Shown piece by piece: positions 51,586-59,215 of a stretch of DNA of 64,000 nucleotides (position 1 is the stretch's first letter; each line of letters starts with the position of its first letter). The translations under genes and the position numbers were made by a program. The stretch is from Marinobacter zhejiangensis (lineage in GTDB: Bacteria; Pseudomonadota; Gammaproteobacteria; Pseudomonadales; Oleiphilaceae). The notes under the pieces are model-generated. The model was not told the DNA's origin. It saw nothing but the letters and a program-made list of their open reading frames with translations, and did no database searches. The DNA is taken from positions 926,618 to 990,617 of the forward strand of contig NZ_FOUE01000002.1 of assembly GCF_900114775.1 (NCBI RefSeq), in the 5' to 3' direction.

Positions 51586-52719
51586 GTGAGAAAAATTATC
51601 TGTTTTATCTCTTTTTTTATTACCACTGGTGCTTCAGCAGAGCCGTATCTAAGCTACAGCAGCGAAAATTTAACATTAAATGGGCTAATTATTATTGATG
51701 GCGGATACACCTATGCTGATGATATCGCAGGCGACTCTGAAACTGATTTTCAGTCCGGAATGCAGTCTCCGAACTTGATCGGAATTGGCGGGAGCTACAT
51801 GTACGGAGAAAATTATGGGGTCGTCTTCAAGTTGCAAAACCAGTTTGGCCTGGAGGATGGCAAGACCATTGGTGACGGTTTGTTCAGTCGGGAAGCGTGG
51901 TTAGGTGTCCAGGCTCCCTACGGGACTATTACTGCGGGAAAGCAATATGAATTCATGTTCGAATCGCTGGCCCAGAAAAGGTGGGGGCGAAATCTCCCGA
52001 TGGTTAGCCTGCATCAAATGCAACAAGGCCCATTTGATAACCTCTTAATTCCGGGGGGCTACCCTCCAGGCGTACCAACAGTTCTTCATCTTGACTTCAA
52101 CCGAGTAAGTGGCGCCTTTCGGGTCGAGGACTCATTGAAGTATACAACGCCGGAGATCAATGGTTTTAGCGCAGGCGTGCTCTATGGTGGCGATGGTGTG
52201 GACTATGCCGGCGAGGGCGGCGACCGGACTGATTCGGAGACCTTTAGCTCCGGAGTAAACTACGGTGCTGGGCCGGTGAAATTCGCTGCTGCGTACACAA
52301 GGAGTAATAATTTTCTTGGCCTGGGTAGCGATATAGCGAATATTGGGGCGGGACTTGCCTACGATATTGGGGCTCACACGTTGGACTTCATGTACACCAA
52401 AACTGAAAACCGGACCTTGGGGGGGGAGATCGACGTCTACGCCCTAGGTAGTTTTGTCTCGCTTGGCGATAAGCTTTCAGGCTATCTCAACTATCAGTTG
52501 ATGGACGGTAATGACGCGTTGTTGAACCGAAAGGCGCACCAGATCGGTGCGACGTTGCTCTACCATGCATCGCAACATGTTGATCTATATGGGACCGTTG
52601 TCTATCAAGATACTGATGGTGATGATGAAACGAATGCAAGGATCGCGGCGGTTTCTGCTGCATCGGGAGACGAAAGTCAATCGATTGCCCGAGTGGGTGT
52701 GAGGCTAACGTTGTTCTGA
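51586..52719 (+). CDS. Outer-membrane porin
   Basis: A 377-aa general-type porin: signal peptide (KIICFISFFITTGASAEP), then alternating beta strands of the Gram-negative porin type (LTLNGLIIIDGGYTY, GENYGVVFKLQNQFGLEDG, REAWLGVQAPYGTITAGKQYEFMFE) ending in VGVRLTLF. GTG at 51586 is the start, with GGAG about 7 nt upstream and the signal peptide directly after. It follows the NCS1 permease gene by 16 nt, so both form an uptake unit for one substrate across both membranes. A strong dyad follows the stop codon. Confidence 0.88.
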   Translation: MRKIICFISFFITTGASAEPYLSYSSENLTLNGLIIIDGGYTYADDIAGDSETDFQSGMQSPNLIGIGGSYMYGENYGVVFKLQNQFGLEDGKTIGDGLFSREAWLGVQAPYGTITAGKQYEFMFESLAQKRWGRNLPMVSLHQMQQGPFDNLLIPGGYPPGVPTVLHLDFNRVSGAFRVEDSLKYTTPEINGFSAGVLYGGDGVDYAGEGGDRTDSETFSSGVNYGAGPVKFAAAYTRSNNFLGLGSDIANIGAGLAYDIGAHTLDFMYTKTENRTLGGEIDVYALGSFVSLGDKLSGYLNYQLMDGNDALLNRKAHQIGATLLYHASQHVDLYGTVVYQDTDGDDETNARIAAVSAASGDESQSIARVGVRLTLF

Positions 52720-52730
52720 GCCCGTTGACT

Positions 52731-52771
52731 ACCCGAATCGGCCTTGAGAACCCCTGAGGCCGATTCCGGGT
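52731..52771 (+). terminator. Stem-loop after the porin gene
   Basis: ACCCGAATCGGCCT (52731-52744) pairs with AGGCCGATTCCGGGT (52757-52771) through an 8-bp core and a further 4-5 bp, with a 12-nt loop. It begins 11 nt after the porin stop codon. There is no T-run, so it may be a weak or factor-assisted terminator, or an mRNA-stabilising hairpin, separating the permease/porin unit from the regulator genes. Confidence 0.5.
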
Positions 52772-52934
52772 GGTGCGATCGTCGACTTCCAGTCGAATGA
52801 CGCAGTATAGTTGAACGGTCAGCTTTAAGGTTGTTCCCAAGAATTACAATAATTGGATTGCTTGCATCAGGGATGTTTTAGGTCGCCTGTCGTTTGGTTG
52901 GCGCTGATCCTTGGCTAGCAGGTTTGGGGGAGAT

Positions 52935-53543
52935 ATGACATACGTCGTGTATGTGGTGGACGATGATGAATCGGTTGCCAACTCATTGAAATGGTTAATA
53001 GAACCTCTGGGGTACGAGGTTTCGGTCTATAGGAATGGTCAAGACTTTCTGGATGACTTCAGGGCTAATGGTGTCTCCAGTGTTGGCTGTGTCATCCTGG
53101 ATATAAGAATGCCTGTGATGGGGGGGTTCGAGCTCCAGAAGGAGTTGAAGGCTCTAAATTTTAACCTACCAATTATTTTTCTGTCGGGTCACGGTGATAT
53201 TCCTCAGGCTGTATCGGCCATAAAAGATGGCGCGGATGATTTTCTTCAAAAGCCAATCAACGACCAGGTCTTAGTCGACAAGATCAATCAGGCAATTCGG
53301 AAAAGCCTCGCTAAGCGCGAGTTGTCAGAAACCACATTGGAGGCAACAGAGAAAATCTCAAAACTATCTGATCGTGAGCGTGAAATCCTAAGGCGGGTCA
53401 CTGACGGGCTCTCAAGTAAAGAGATCGCCAGAAAGTTAAGCATTAGTTATAAAACTGTCGAAGTGCACCGGGCAAATATAAGGAAAAAGCTGGGATTGAG
53501 GTCTATCGCTGAATTGACCAAGGTTTATTGCGAGCTTATATAG
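52935..53543 (+). CDS. FixJ/StyR-like response regulator (REC-LuxR)
   Basis: A 202-aa regulator. The receiver domain has Asp56 in VILDIRMPVMGGFE and Lys in DDFLQKPINDQ. A LuxR helix-turn-helix follows (LSDREREILRRVTDGLSSKEIARKLSISYKTVEVHRANIRKKLG). This layout is shared by FixJ, StyR, TodT and TutC, which activate aromatic catabolic promoters. The ATG at 52935 has GGGGGAG just upstream; a TTG at 52911 would add 8 residues. The cognate PAS kinase gene follows at 8 nt and the catabolic operon starts 1.9 kb downstream, so it probably controls that operon. Confidence 0.92.
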   Translation: MTYVVYVVDDDESVANSLKWLIEPLGYEVSVYRNGQDFLDDFRANGVSSVGCVILDIRMPVMGGFELQKELKALNFNLPIIFLSGHGDIPQAVSAIKDGADDFLQKPINDQVLVDKINQAIRKSLAKRELSETTLEATEKISKLSDREREILRRVTDGLSSKEIARKLSISYKTVEVHRANIRKKLGLRSIAELTKVYCELI

Positions 53544-53551
53544 AGGTGGTT

Positions 53552-55081
53552 ATGGCGGGTGGGGCTCTTAATTCTAAAGTGTTTGAATATAGGGAAATAT
53601 TCGAATACGCAAATGATGCGATGATAATCCATTGCGCAGAGACCGGCGATGTTATAGAAGTAAACAAAATGGCTTGCCAGCTCTATGGGTGCGGTAGAGA
53701 TAATTTAATCGGCTGTAAAGTTGGAGACTTGGCTCGGGGTAACGAAAGTTATAACCATGAAAAAGCGGTTGAGGTTATTCGCAAGGCCTATTTTGAAAAT
53801 ACTCTTCTGACGTTTGAGTGGGAAATTGTCAGGCCGGATGGAACATTTCGTCCGGTAGAGTGTAACCTTAAACGCCTTGGTGGGAAGACAAGCGGCCTCG
53901 TTTTAGCCATGGCCCGAGATATATCGGATAGGAAAGAGGCGGAACAGCAATTAAGGGCTAAAAATAAATATTTCAAAAGGCTGCTGAGCGTCTCATCGGA
54001 TGGGATTGCTCTGATTAATTCGGATGGAATAGTTGAGTTCGTTAGTGAGTCTGTAAAATCTATTACAGGAAGGCCGGCCTCTTTAATTAAGGGAAGGCTG
54101 ATTTTCGATTTTATTCATCCGTCGGATACTCCGGGACTAAAAAATGTCCTGAGGGCTATGATAGAAAATAGCGATAAATCGTTTTTTAGTGGAACGATTT
54201 CTTTCAGGCTTAGGCATGTTAATGGGGGGTGGAGAAATCATGAGGCAAATTATAAAAACTTCCTTGGAAGTAAGAATTTTAATTACGTAATAATAAATTT
54301 CAGGGATGTAACAGATCGATTGAAAAGAGAAGAGGAATACCGACAGAGAGATCAGGACCTCAATCACCTGGCAAGACTTTCTTTGGCGGGAGAGGTTTCC
54401 GCTGCTATCGCCCACGAGTTAAATCAGCCACTGTGCGCCGCCGTCAACTATTTTGCGGGATGCAGAAATCGATTAAATCGAGAAGAGTATTCCCGGAAAG
54501 ATGTACTGTGGGGCATGGAGATGGCTCAAAAGGAGCTGGAGCGCGCTGGAAAAGTCGTTGCCGTAGTTCGTAACTTCACCAAAAATCGACAACAAAGCCC
54601 CCGTTCTGTATCGGTACGTGAAGTTGTGGAAAGTGCATACGAAATAATCAAAGTGCAAATCCAGAATTCGCTTGCAAGATGTAACATCGATATCATTTGC
54701 GATGTCAAAGTGTTTTGTGATGTTATTCTAATTCAGCAGGTTATATCAAACCTAGTTGCTAACTCCTTGGATTCAATGTCTGATAATGAAAATTCCGAAA
54801 AAGTGCTTTCAATTTCCGTATGTTGTTTGACTGATGCTGCCGTTGAAATCTCAGTGCTCGATCAAGGGGGCGGGGTGCCTGAATACCTTAAGGAAGACCA
54901 CTTTGATAAGTCTTTTTATACAACGAAGGAAGGGGGGCTTGGGTTAGGCCTGTCGTTGTGCCGAAAGATCGTGAAATCACATCGCGGAACATTGAAAATT
55001 GGAGATCGGCAGGATGGTGTCAGGGGAACTAAGGCTAGCTTCGTGTTGCCCATTTTGAGGGATGCAGAAAAAAATAAATAA
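53552..55081 (+). CDS. Cytosolic PAS-domain sensor histidine kinase
   Basis: A 509-aa kinase without membrane spans: two PAS domains (about 10-130, FEYANDAMIIHCAETGDVIEVN; and 130-255, VSSDGIALINSDGIVEFVSESVKSITG), each with a PAC-like tail. HisKA follows with phosphorylated His288 in IAHELNQPLCAAVNYFAG, a FixL-type H-box, then HATPase (SNLVANSLDSMS, DQGGGVPEYL, GGLGLGLSLCRKIV). Cytosolic PAS kinases such as StyS and TodS sense aromatic compounds directly in the cytoplasm, which fits here. GAGGTGG precedes the ATG at 53552. The gene is markedly AT-rich; for instance 54241-54300 has 13 G+C in 60. Confidence 0.92.
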   Translation: MAGGALNSKVFEYREIFEYANDAMIIHCAETGDVIEVNKMACQLYGCGRDNLIGCKVGDLARGNESYNHEKAVEVIRKAYFENTLLTFEWEIVRPDGTFRPVECNLKRLGGKTSGLVLAMARDISDRKEAEQQLRAKNKYFKRLLSVSSDGIALINSDGIVEFVSESVKSITGRPASLIKGRLIFDFIHPSDTPGLKNVLRAMIENSDKSFFSGTISFRLRHVNGGWRNHEANYKNFLGSKNFNYVIINFRDVTDRLKREEEYRQRDQDLNHLARLSLAGEVSAAIAHELNQPLCAAVNYFAGCRNRLNREEYSRKDVLWGMEMAQKELERAGKVVAVVRNFTKNRQQSPRSVSVREVVESAYEIIKVQIQNSLARCNIDIICDVKVFCDVILIQQVISNLVANSLDSMSDNENSEKVLSISVCCLTDAAVEISVLDQGGGVPEYLKEDHFDKSFYTTKEGGLGLGLSLCRKIVKSHRGTLKIGDRQDGVRGTKASFVLPILRDAEKNK

Positions 55082-55124
55082 TCCCATAGCCTACCTGATT
55101 TAAATTTATTTTATGTTTTAATGG

Positions 55125-55140
55125 TATAGCTTGAGCTATA
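55125..55140. promoter_or_regulatory. Perfect dyad TATAGCT-TG-AGCTATA
   Basis: A perfect 7-bp dyad with a 2-nt centre lies 43 nt after the sensor kinase stop codon and is followed by TTTTG. It could be a short terminator stem for the two-component genes or a protein-binding site. It is too AT-rich and too tight in the loop to be a strong intrinsic terminator. Confidence 0.35.
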
Positions 55141-55384
55141 TTTTGTAATTCTTGATATAATTAATTGCCTCCTTTTTTGAAATATTACTTCCCCTTTTGG
55201 ATCTTAAGCTCCCATCCTCTTGTGCCTGGTATTTTAATGCCGATTTCCGTCGGATTTTTTAAAAAATAAAGCGTCGTTTAATTTTAGTGATCGATTATTC
55301 GTTTAGATATACAGAAATTCGACCGACCCCAGTCAAGAAACCATAAAGAGACGTTGCCAACCTCCATCGAGTAGGTGTTAACCA

Positions 55385-55409
55385 TTAGGCGATTTATTAG
55401 TTCGCCCTA
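55385..55409. promoter_or_regulatory. Imperfect inverted repeat, candidate activator site of the catabolic operon
   Basis: TTAGGCGA (55385-55392) and TCGCCCTA (55402-55409) are inverted repeats matching at 7 of 8 positions with a 9-nt centre, 73 nt before the amidase start codon. A dyad at this distance fits a dimeric activator such as the adjacent StyR/FixJ-like regulator. It does not match the known StyR or TodT box by eye, so assignment is speculative. Confidence 0.35.
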
Positions 55410-55482
55410 GTGGCTCGTATCGCCGAAAAGGCCGAGCATAGACGTTGTAGCGAAAGCAAACGTAGGTCATGGAGCGTTGCAT

Positions 55483-56817
55483 ATGAGCGATACAACGAAA
55501 GCGCATTCATCAGTTATTTCTGAACCTTTGGATCATATATCCGTGAACGAATATTCCGGCGGAATAATTGGTCCTAGCCGAGAGATGTTGGGACCTGTCC
55601 GGGATGGCGGAAAAATTACTACAGGTACGCCTCCCGGTTGCTGGGGACCGATGATAACTCCGGCATTTCAGGGAGGCCATGAGGTTACCTTGCCGGTGGC
55701 GGTAGAAGGGGCCGAAGTCGGCGATGCCGTGGCCCTTAAGATCACCAAAATGAAGGTCACATCCTTTGCAACATCCTCCGGTGTCATGGAGTTTGTGGAA
55801 GGGCGTTACCACGGCGACCCCTTCGTGGCGAAGTACTGTTCTGAATGCGGGACAGAACATCCGGCGAGCCATGTTGAAGGAATTGGGGGCGACGCAATCC
55901 GGTGCGATGTCTGTGGTTCTGAGGTTAGCGCTTTCCGATTCAAAAATGGTTATGTGATCGTTCTTGACGAAAAAAATAAAGTCAGCCTTACGGTGAGTCA
56001 GAAAATTGCGGATAAGTTGGCCGGGACAGCTGGTGAAATGTCGAACTTACCGGAGCTGTCCGCACAGCATTCAATTCTCGCGCTTGCCCGAGCGGATATG
56101 CCGGGCGTTCCCGCACACATGAAGCCGTTTCTCGGCAACATCGGCACAACCCCTTCAAGAGATTTGCCTGATTCACACAATTGTGCTGATTTCGGGAAAT
56201 TCCTGGTGGGCGCCCCGCACCAATACGGGGTGACCAAAGCTGAACTGGATGACGCGAAAACCGACGGGCATATGGATACGAACTCTGTTCGAGAGGGCGC
56301 AATACTTATCTGTCCGGTAAAGGTAAAAGGCGCAGGCATATATATGGGAGATATGCATGCCCAGCAGGGTAATGGTGAGATTGCCGGTCATGCAACTGAC
56401 GTCTCTGGCCAGACCGAGCTGACGGTAGAGGTGATTAAGAACCTCACAATTGAGGGTCCGATTCTTCTGCAGAATCTTGAAGATTTGCCGGAAATGGCAA
56501 GGCCAATGTCCAAACAGCAGAAAGAGTGCGTCAAGACTCTTGCGGCGCATTGGGGCCAGGACTACATCGAAGAAAGTGCACCAATAACGTTTGTTGCTTC
56601 GGGCGAGCACTTGAATGAGGCCACGGAAATAGGCCTTCAACGTGCGGCGAGGACAACGGGGCTTCCATACGAAGAAATATTGAACCGTGCAACCATCGCC
56701 GGCTCGATCGAAATAAGCCGGTTGCCAGGTGTAGTACGAGTGACCTTTATGTGCCCAATGACCATTTTGGATCGGATGGGTATTGGGCACCTTGTACGCG
56801 AAAAATACGACTTGTAA
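55483..56817 (+). CDS. Acetamidase/formamidase family amide hydrolase
   Basis: A 444-aa hydrolase of the FmdA/AmdA family. Typical segments are GGKITTGTPPGCWGPMITPAFQGGHEVTLPV near the N-terminus, LPDSHNCADFGKFLVG in the middle and YMGDMHAQQGNGEIAGHATDVSGQTELTV near the C-terminus. The middle also carries two CxxC pairs (Cys119/Cys122 and Cys141/Cys144, 18 residues apart), which look like a zinc-ribbon insertion. The family splits short amides such as formamide to acid and ammonia. As first gene of a Rieske oxygenase/meta-cleavage operon it may cleave an aromatic amide or a small amide released during catabolism. GGAG lies 8 nt before the ATG at 55483. It is not a kynurenine-type formamidase. 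Confidence 0.88.
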   Translation: MSDTTKAHSSVISEPLDHISVNEYSGGIIGPSREMLGPVRDGGKITTGTPPGCWGPMITPAFQGGHEVTLPVAVEGAEVGDAVALKITKMKVTSFATSSGVMEFVEGRYHGDPFVAKYCSECGTEHPASHVEGIGGDAIRCDVCGSEVSAFRFKNGYVIVLDEKNKVSLTVSQKIADKLAGTAGEMSNLPELSAQHSILALARADMPGVPAHMKPFLGNIGTTPSRDLPDSHNCADFGKFLVGAPHQYGVTKAELDDAKTDGHMDTNSVREGAILICPVKVKGAGIYMGDMHAQQGNGEIAGHATDVSGQTELTVEVIKNLTIEGPILLQNLEDLPEMARPMSKQQKECVKTLAAHWGQDYIEESAPITFVASGEHLNEATEIGLQRAARTTGLPYEEILNRATIAGSIEISRLPGVVRVTFMCPMTILDRMGIGHLVREKYDL

Positions 56818-56830
56818 AAGGAGAATAAAA

Positions 56831-58030
56831 ATGACCGAAGCTGTAGCACTGCGTTGGGCGAATAAATACCCGGAACTTGGTAGCGACCCTATTCCGGTGG
56901 CACCGTATGTTTCAAGTGACGCTTATGAGGAAGAGGTTGAAAAGGTTTATAAGAAAACCTGGCTCAAGGTTGGTCGGGTAGAGGAGATCCCAAAGAAAGG
57001 CGATTACAAAGTTAAAAAACTGGATTTCGCGAAAACATCGGTAATTTTGATCAGGGGAAAGGACGATGTGATCCGCGGTTTCCACAATACCTGTTCCCAT
57101 CGTGGAAATAAGGTTGTTGTTGAAACGGGCGGGGACGAAACTTTTGGTAACAGTAAGGCTGCCGTCGTTACCTGTCGATTCCATGGTTGGGTGTATGACG
57201 CAAAGGGGGATCTGGTTGATGTGCCGGAAGAAGGCAACTTCCATCCTTGTTTTGCGAGAGAGGACAATGGATTAACGAAAATCAGAACAGAAGTCTGGGA
57301 GGGATTTATCTTCGTTAATCTGGACAGCGAGGGAACCCAGTCCGTTGAAGAATACTTGGGTGACATGGGCAAACACTTGGCGGGTTTTCCATTTGGAAAG
57401 ATGGAAGATGTGTTTGCCTATAACACAGAACTCAATTGTAACTGGAAGGTTGCCCACGACGCATTCGCGGAGGCATACCATGTTGCGACCATCCACGCGG
57501 GCTCATTCCCAAATGTTTTTGGCTCGGGACTCCAGGACCTTCAACTTCTTGGTGATCACCGAACTGCGGCGGTATGCCTTACCAACAACGCAAAGCCCGA
57601 ACCTGCAGCTGCATTAGCAACTTCGATTACCGGGGCATCTCTTGTCAATTATAAAGAGAAGTCCATGTTGCCCGAATCTGTAAATCCGAGCAATCGAAAG
57701 GATTTTGCGTTCGAATTGACGGTTTTCTTCCCAAATATCCTTGTTCATATCAGTGAAGGTTTGTGGTTTACCCATCAGTTCTGGCCTATGGGACCGAATA
57801 AAACTCGCTGGGAGGGGAAATATTACCTTCCGAAAGTTAACACCTATTCAGAAAGGTGGGCGCAGCAGTTTGCGGTAACGCTCCAGCGGAATGCCTGGCT
57901 TGAAGATACGGCGACGATGGAAGACACCCAGGACGCATTGGAGTCAGGATCAAAAGATGTAATGCATCTTCAGGACGAAGAAATTCTATTGCGCCACGGT
58001 TACCACGTTCTTGAAAAATATCTTAAGTGA
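56831..58030 (+). CDS. Rieske non-haem iron oxygenase, alpha subunit
   Basis: A 399-aa catalytic subunit of an aromatic ring-hydroxylating oxygenase. Rieske ligands are Cys88/His90 (TCSHRG) and Cys115/His118 (TCRFHGWVYD). The mononuclear iron site is Asp210, His217 and His222 (HDAFAEAYHVATIH). The spacing between the two Rieske pairs is 24 residues, longer than the usual 15-17, because of an insertion (ETGGDETFGN). AAAGGAG precedes the ATG at 56831. The downstream genes encode an NTF2-fold protein, a Rieske ferredoxin, a reductase and catechol 2,3-dioxygenase, so it most likely makes catechol or a diol precursor. The substrate cannot be told; benzoate, anthranilate, aniline or a heterocycle are all conceivable. 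Confidence 0.9.
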   Translation: MTEAVALRWANKYPELGSDPIPVAPYVSSDAYEEEVEKVYKKTWLKVGRVEEIPKKGDYKVKKLDFAKTSVILIRGKDDVIRGFHNTCSHRGNKVVVETGGDETFGNSKAAVVTCRFHGWVYDAKGDLVDVPEEGNFHPCFAREDNGLTKIRTEVWEGFIFVNLDSEGTQSVEEYLGDMGKHLAGFPFGKMEDVFAYNTELNCNWKVAHDAFAEAYHVATIHAGSFPNVFGSGLQDLQLLGDHRTAAVCLTNNAKPEPAAALATSITGASLVNYKEKSMLPESVNPSNRKDFAFELTVFFPNILVHISEGLWFTHQFWPMGPNKTRWEGKYYLPKVNTYSERWAQQFAVTLQRNAWLEDTATMEDTQDALESGSKDVMHLQDEEILLRHGYHVLEKYLK

Positions 58031-58044
58031 ATGGGAAGTAAATA

Positions 58045-58389
58045 ATGACAAATACATTGCCGAATCAGTTCAGTGAACTCGAGAGTTTCGTCGAAAAGTG
58101 GGCGAAGCCCACTGAAAACGAGCGTCAAAAACAGAGGATTACCTCAACCCCTGCAGAACTTAAGGCGTTTTATGATCACATCATGCCGAGGATGGAGGAG
58201 GTGCTCCAGTATCTGGACAACCACCCATATGGCCAGTTGCCTAAAAGCGATCAGCCGCTCTACTGGATGGCTTTGAGCCTCGCAGAAATTGCTCCCCATG
58301 TTGAGTTGTATGGCGGTGACTCCGGTGTGCCCTACGCGTTTGAGGAAGCAAGGTTTGTTGCGGAGCATGGCAACACAGTGAATGTGTAA
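58045..58389 (+). CDS. Unknown 114-aa protein of the dioxygenase operon
   Basis: No named family recognised. The protein is small, soluble, acidic and mostly helical (QFSELESFVEKWAKPTENERQ, ELKAFYDHIMPRMEEVLQYLDNHP), with a C-terminal segment ALSLAEIAPHVELYGGDSGVPYAFEEARFV. It has no cysteines, signal peptide or DNA-binding motif. GGGAAG precedes the ATG, 14 nt after the oxygenase alpha gene and 20 nt before the NTF2-fold gene. Its place within the oxygenase component genes suggests an accessory subunit or assembly factor; this is inference. Confidence 0.75.
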   Translation: MTNTLPNQFSELESFVEKWAKPTENERQKQRITSTPAELKAFYDHIMPRMEEVLQYLDNHPYGQLPKSDQPLYWMALSLAEIAPHVELYGGDSGVPYAFEEARFVAEHGNTVNV

Positions 58390-58409
58390 TTAAATAAGGT
58401 AGCCATGGT

Positions 58410-58874
58410 ATGAGCAGTACAACCGCCAATTTTGAACGGCTTTACTCCTTTGAGGAAATAAGGAATCTGATCGCCAAATATGGGTTTGGCGCGGATCGCA
58501 TGAATGACCCTGAGGTTCTTGGGCCGCTGTTTTCTGAGGAGGCGGTATGGCGCTGCCACGGATTTGGTGAGTTTCATGGGCGCTCTGGGATTCAGGCGGG
58601 ACTCAGGGGAATAGCAGAGAAAAAGATTCTCTGGAGTTTTCATGCCATGGCTACTCCATTCATACAGATATCTGAAGACAACAGGGTGGCAGAGGCCAAG
58701 TGGGCTCTGTGGGAACTTTCGACAATAAATGAAAGCTCCGGGAATCATGACTCCATAATGGCCGGGGTCTATGAGGCGGCGTTGTCGAGGATAAACAAAA
58801 CCTGGCTCATTGATCGACTGGATCTAACGATATTTCTCCAGAGCCAGTATCCAAATAGATTCAATTTTAATTAG
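58410..58874 (+). CDS. SnoaL/NTF2-fold protein, possible oxygenase beta subunit
   Basis: A 154-aa protein of the SnoaL-like polyketide-cyclase/NTF2 fold: RLYSFEEIRNLIAKYGFGADRMNDPEVLGPLFSEEAVW at the N-terminus, and a beta-sheet ending WLIDRLDLTIFLQS. Classical ring-hydroxylating oxygenase beta subunits share this fold, and no other beta subunit is encoded here. It may fill that structural role, or act on the oxygenated product. It lies between the unknown 114-aa gene and the Rieske ferredoxin gene. Confidence 0.8.
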   Translation: MSSTTANFERLYSFEEIRNLIAKYGFGADRMNDPEVLGPLFSEEAVWRCHGFGEFHGRSGIQAGLRGIAEKKILWSFHAMATPFIQISEDNRVAEAKWALWELSTINESSGNHDSIMAGVYEAALSRINKTWLIDRLDLTIFLQSQYPNRFNFN

Positions 58875-58884
58875 GTTTCTAGCT

Positions 58885-59214
58885 ATGACGGAAGCAGCTG
58901 AAAAAAATGACCTGGCTTTTCTTTGTGATGCCTCGGAACCGGTGGAGGGGGAAGGGTTCCGAGTGGAGTTGCCAAACTTTCCCGCTCTGGCCGTATTTAA
59001 GTACGACGATAAATTTTTCGTGATCGATGATAAATGCTCTCACGGTAATGCATCGTTGTGCGACGGAGATGTAGATGGTTGTGAGGTGGAGTGCCCCTTC
59101 CATGCTGGTGCTTTTAATTTCATGACAGGAGAGCCGACCGCCGCTCCTTGTACTGTTCCTGTTAGAACTTATGAGGCCAGAGTGGTTGAAGGAAAGCTAT
59201 ATATGGTGATCTAA
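58885..59214 (+). CDS. Rieske-type [2Fe-2S] ferredoxin
   Basis: A 109-aa electron carrier for the oxygenase. Ligands are Cys51/His53 (CSHGNASL) and Cys70/His73 (CPFHAGAF), 16 residues apart, the normal spacing. It resembles the ferredoxins of three-component dioxygenases such as naphthalene or biphenyl dioxygenase. It is followed after 1 nt by the reductase gene, so the two are co-translated. No signal peptide is present; it acts in the cytoplasm. Confidence 0.93.
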   Translation: MTEAAEKNDLAFLCDASEPVEGEGFRVELPNFPALAVFKYDDKFFVIDDKCSHGNASLCDGDVDGCEVECPFHAGAFNFMTGEPTAAPCTVPVRTYEARVVEGKLYMVI

Positions 59215-59215
59215 C

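Larger units (their letters stand above)
55082..55482. other. Control region upstream of the amidase/dioxygenase operon
   Basis: About 400 nt of AT-rich DNA without a gene. It contains a perfect 16-bp dyad near its left end and an imperfect 25-bp inverted repeat about 75 nt before the amidase ATG, both listed separately. The operon promoter should lie here. No clear -35/-10 pair or -24/-12 box was recognised. Confidence 0.5.

Noticed and set aside
55483..58030. Aniline dioxygenase or kynurenine/anthranilate cluster
   Set aside because: The glutamine synthetase-like and amidotransferase-like genes of aniline clusters, and kynurenine pathway genes, are absent; the amidase belongs to the FmdA/AmdA family, not the kynurenine formamidase family.
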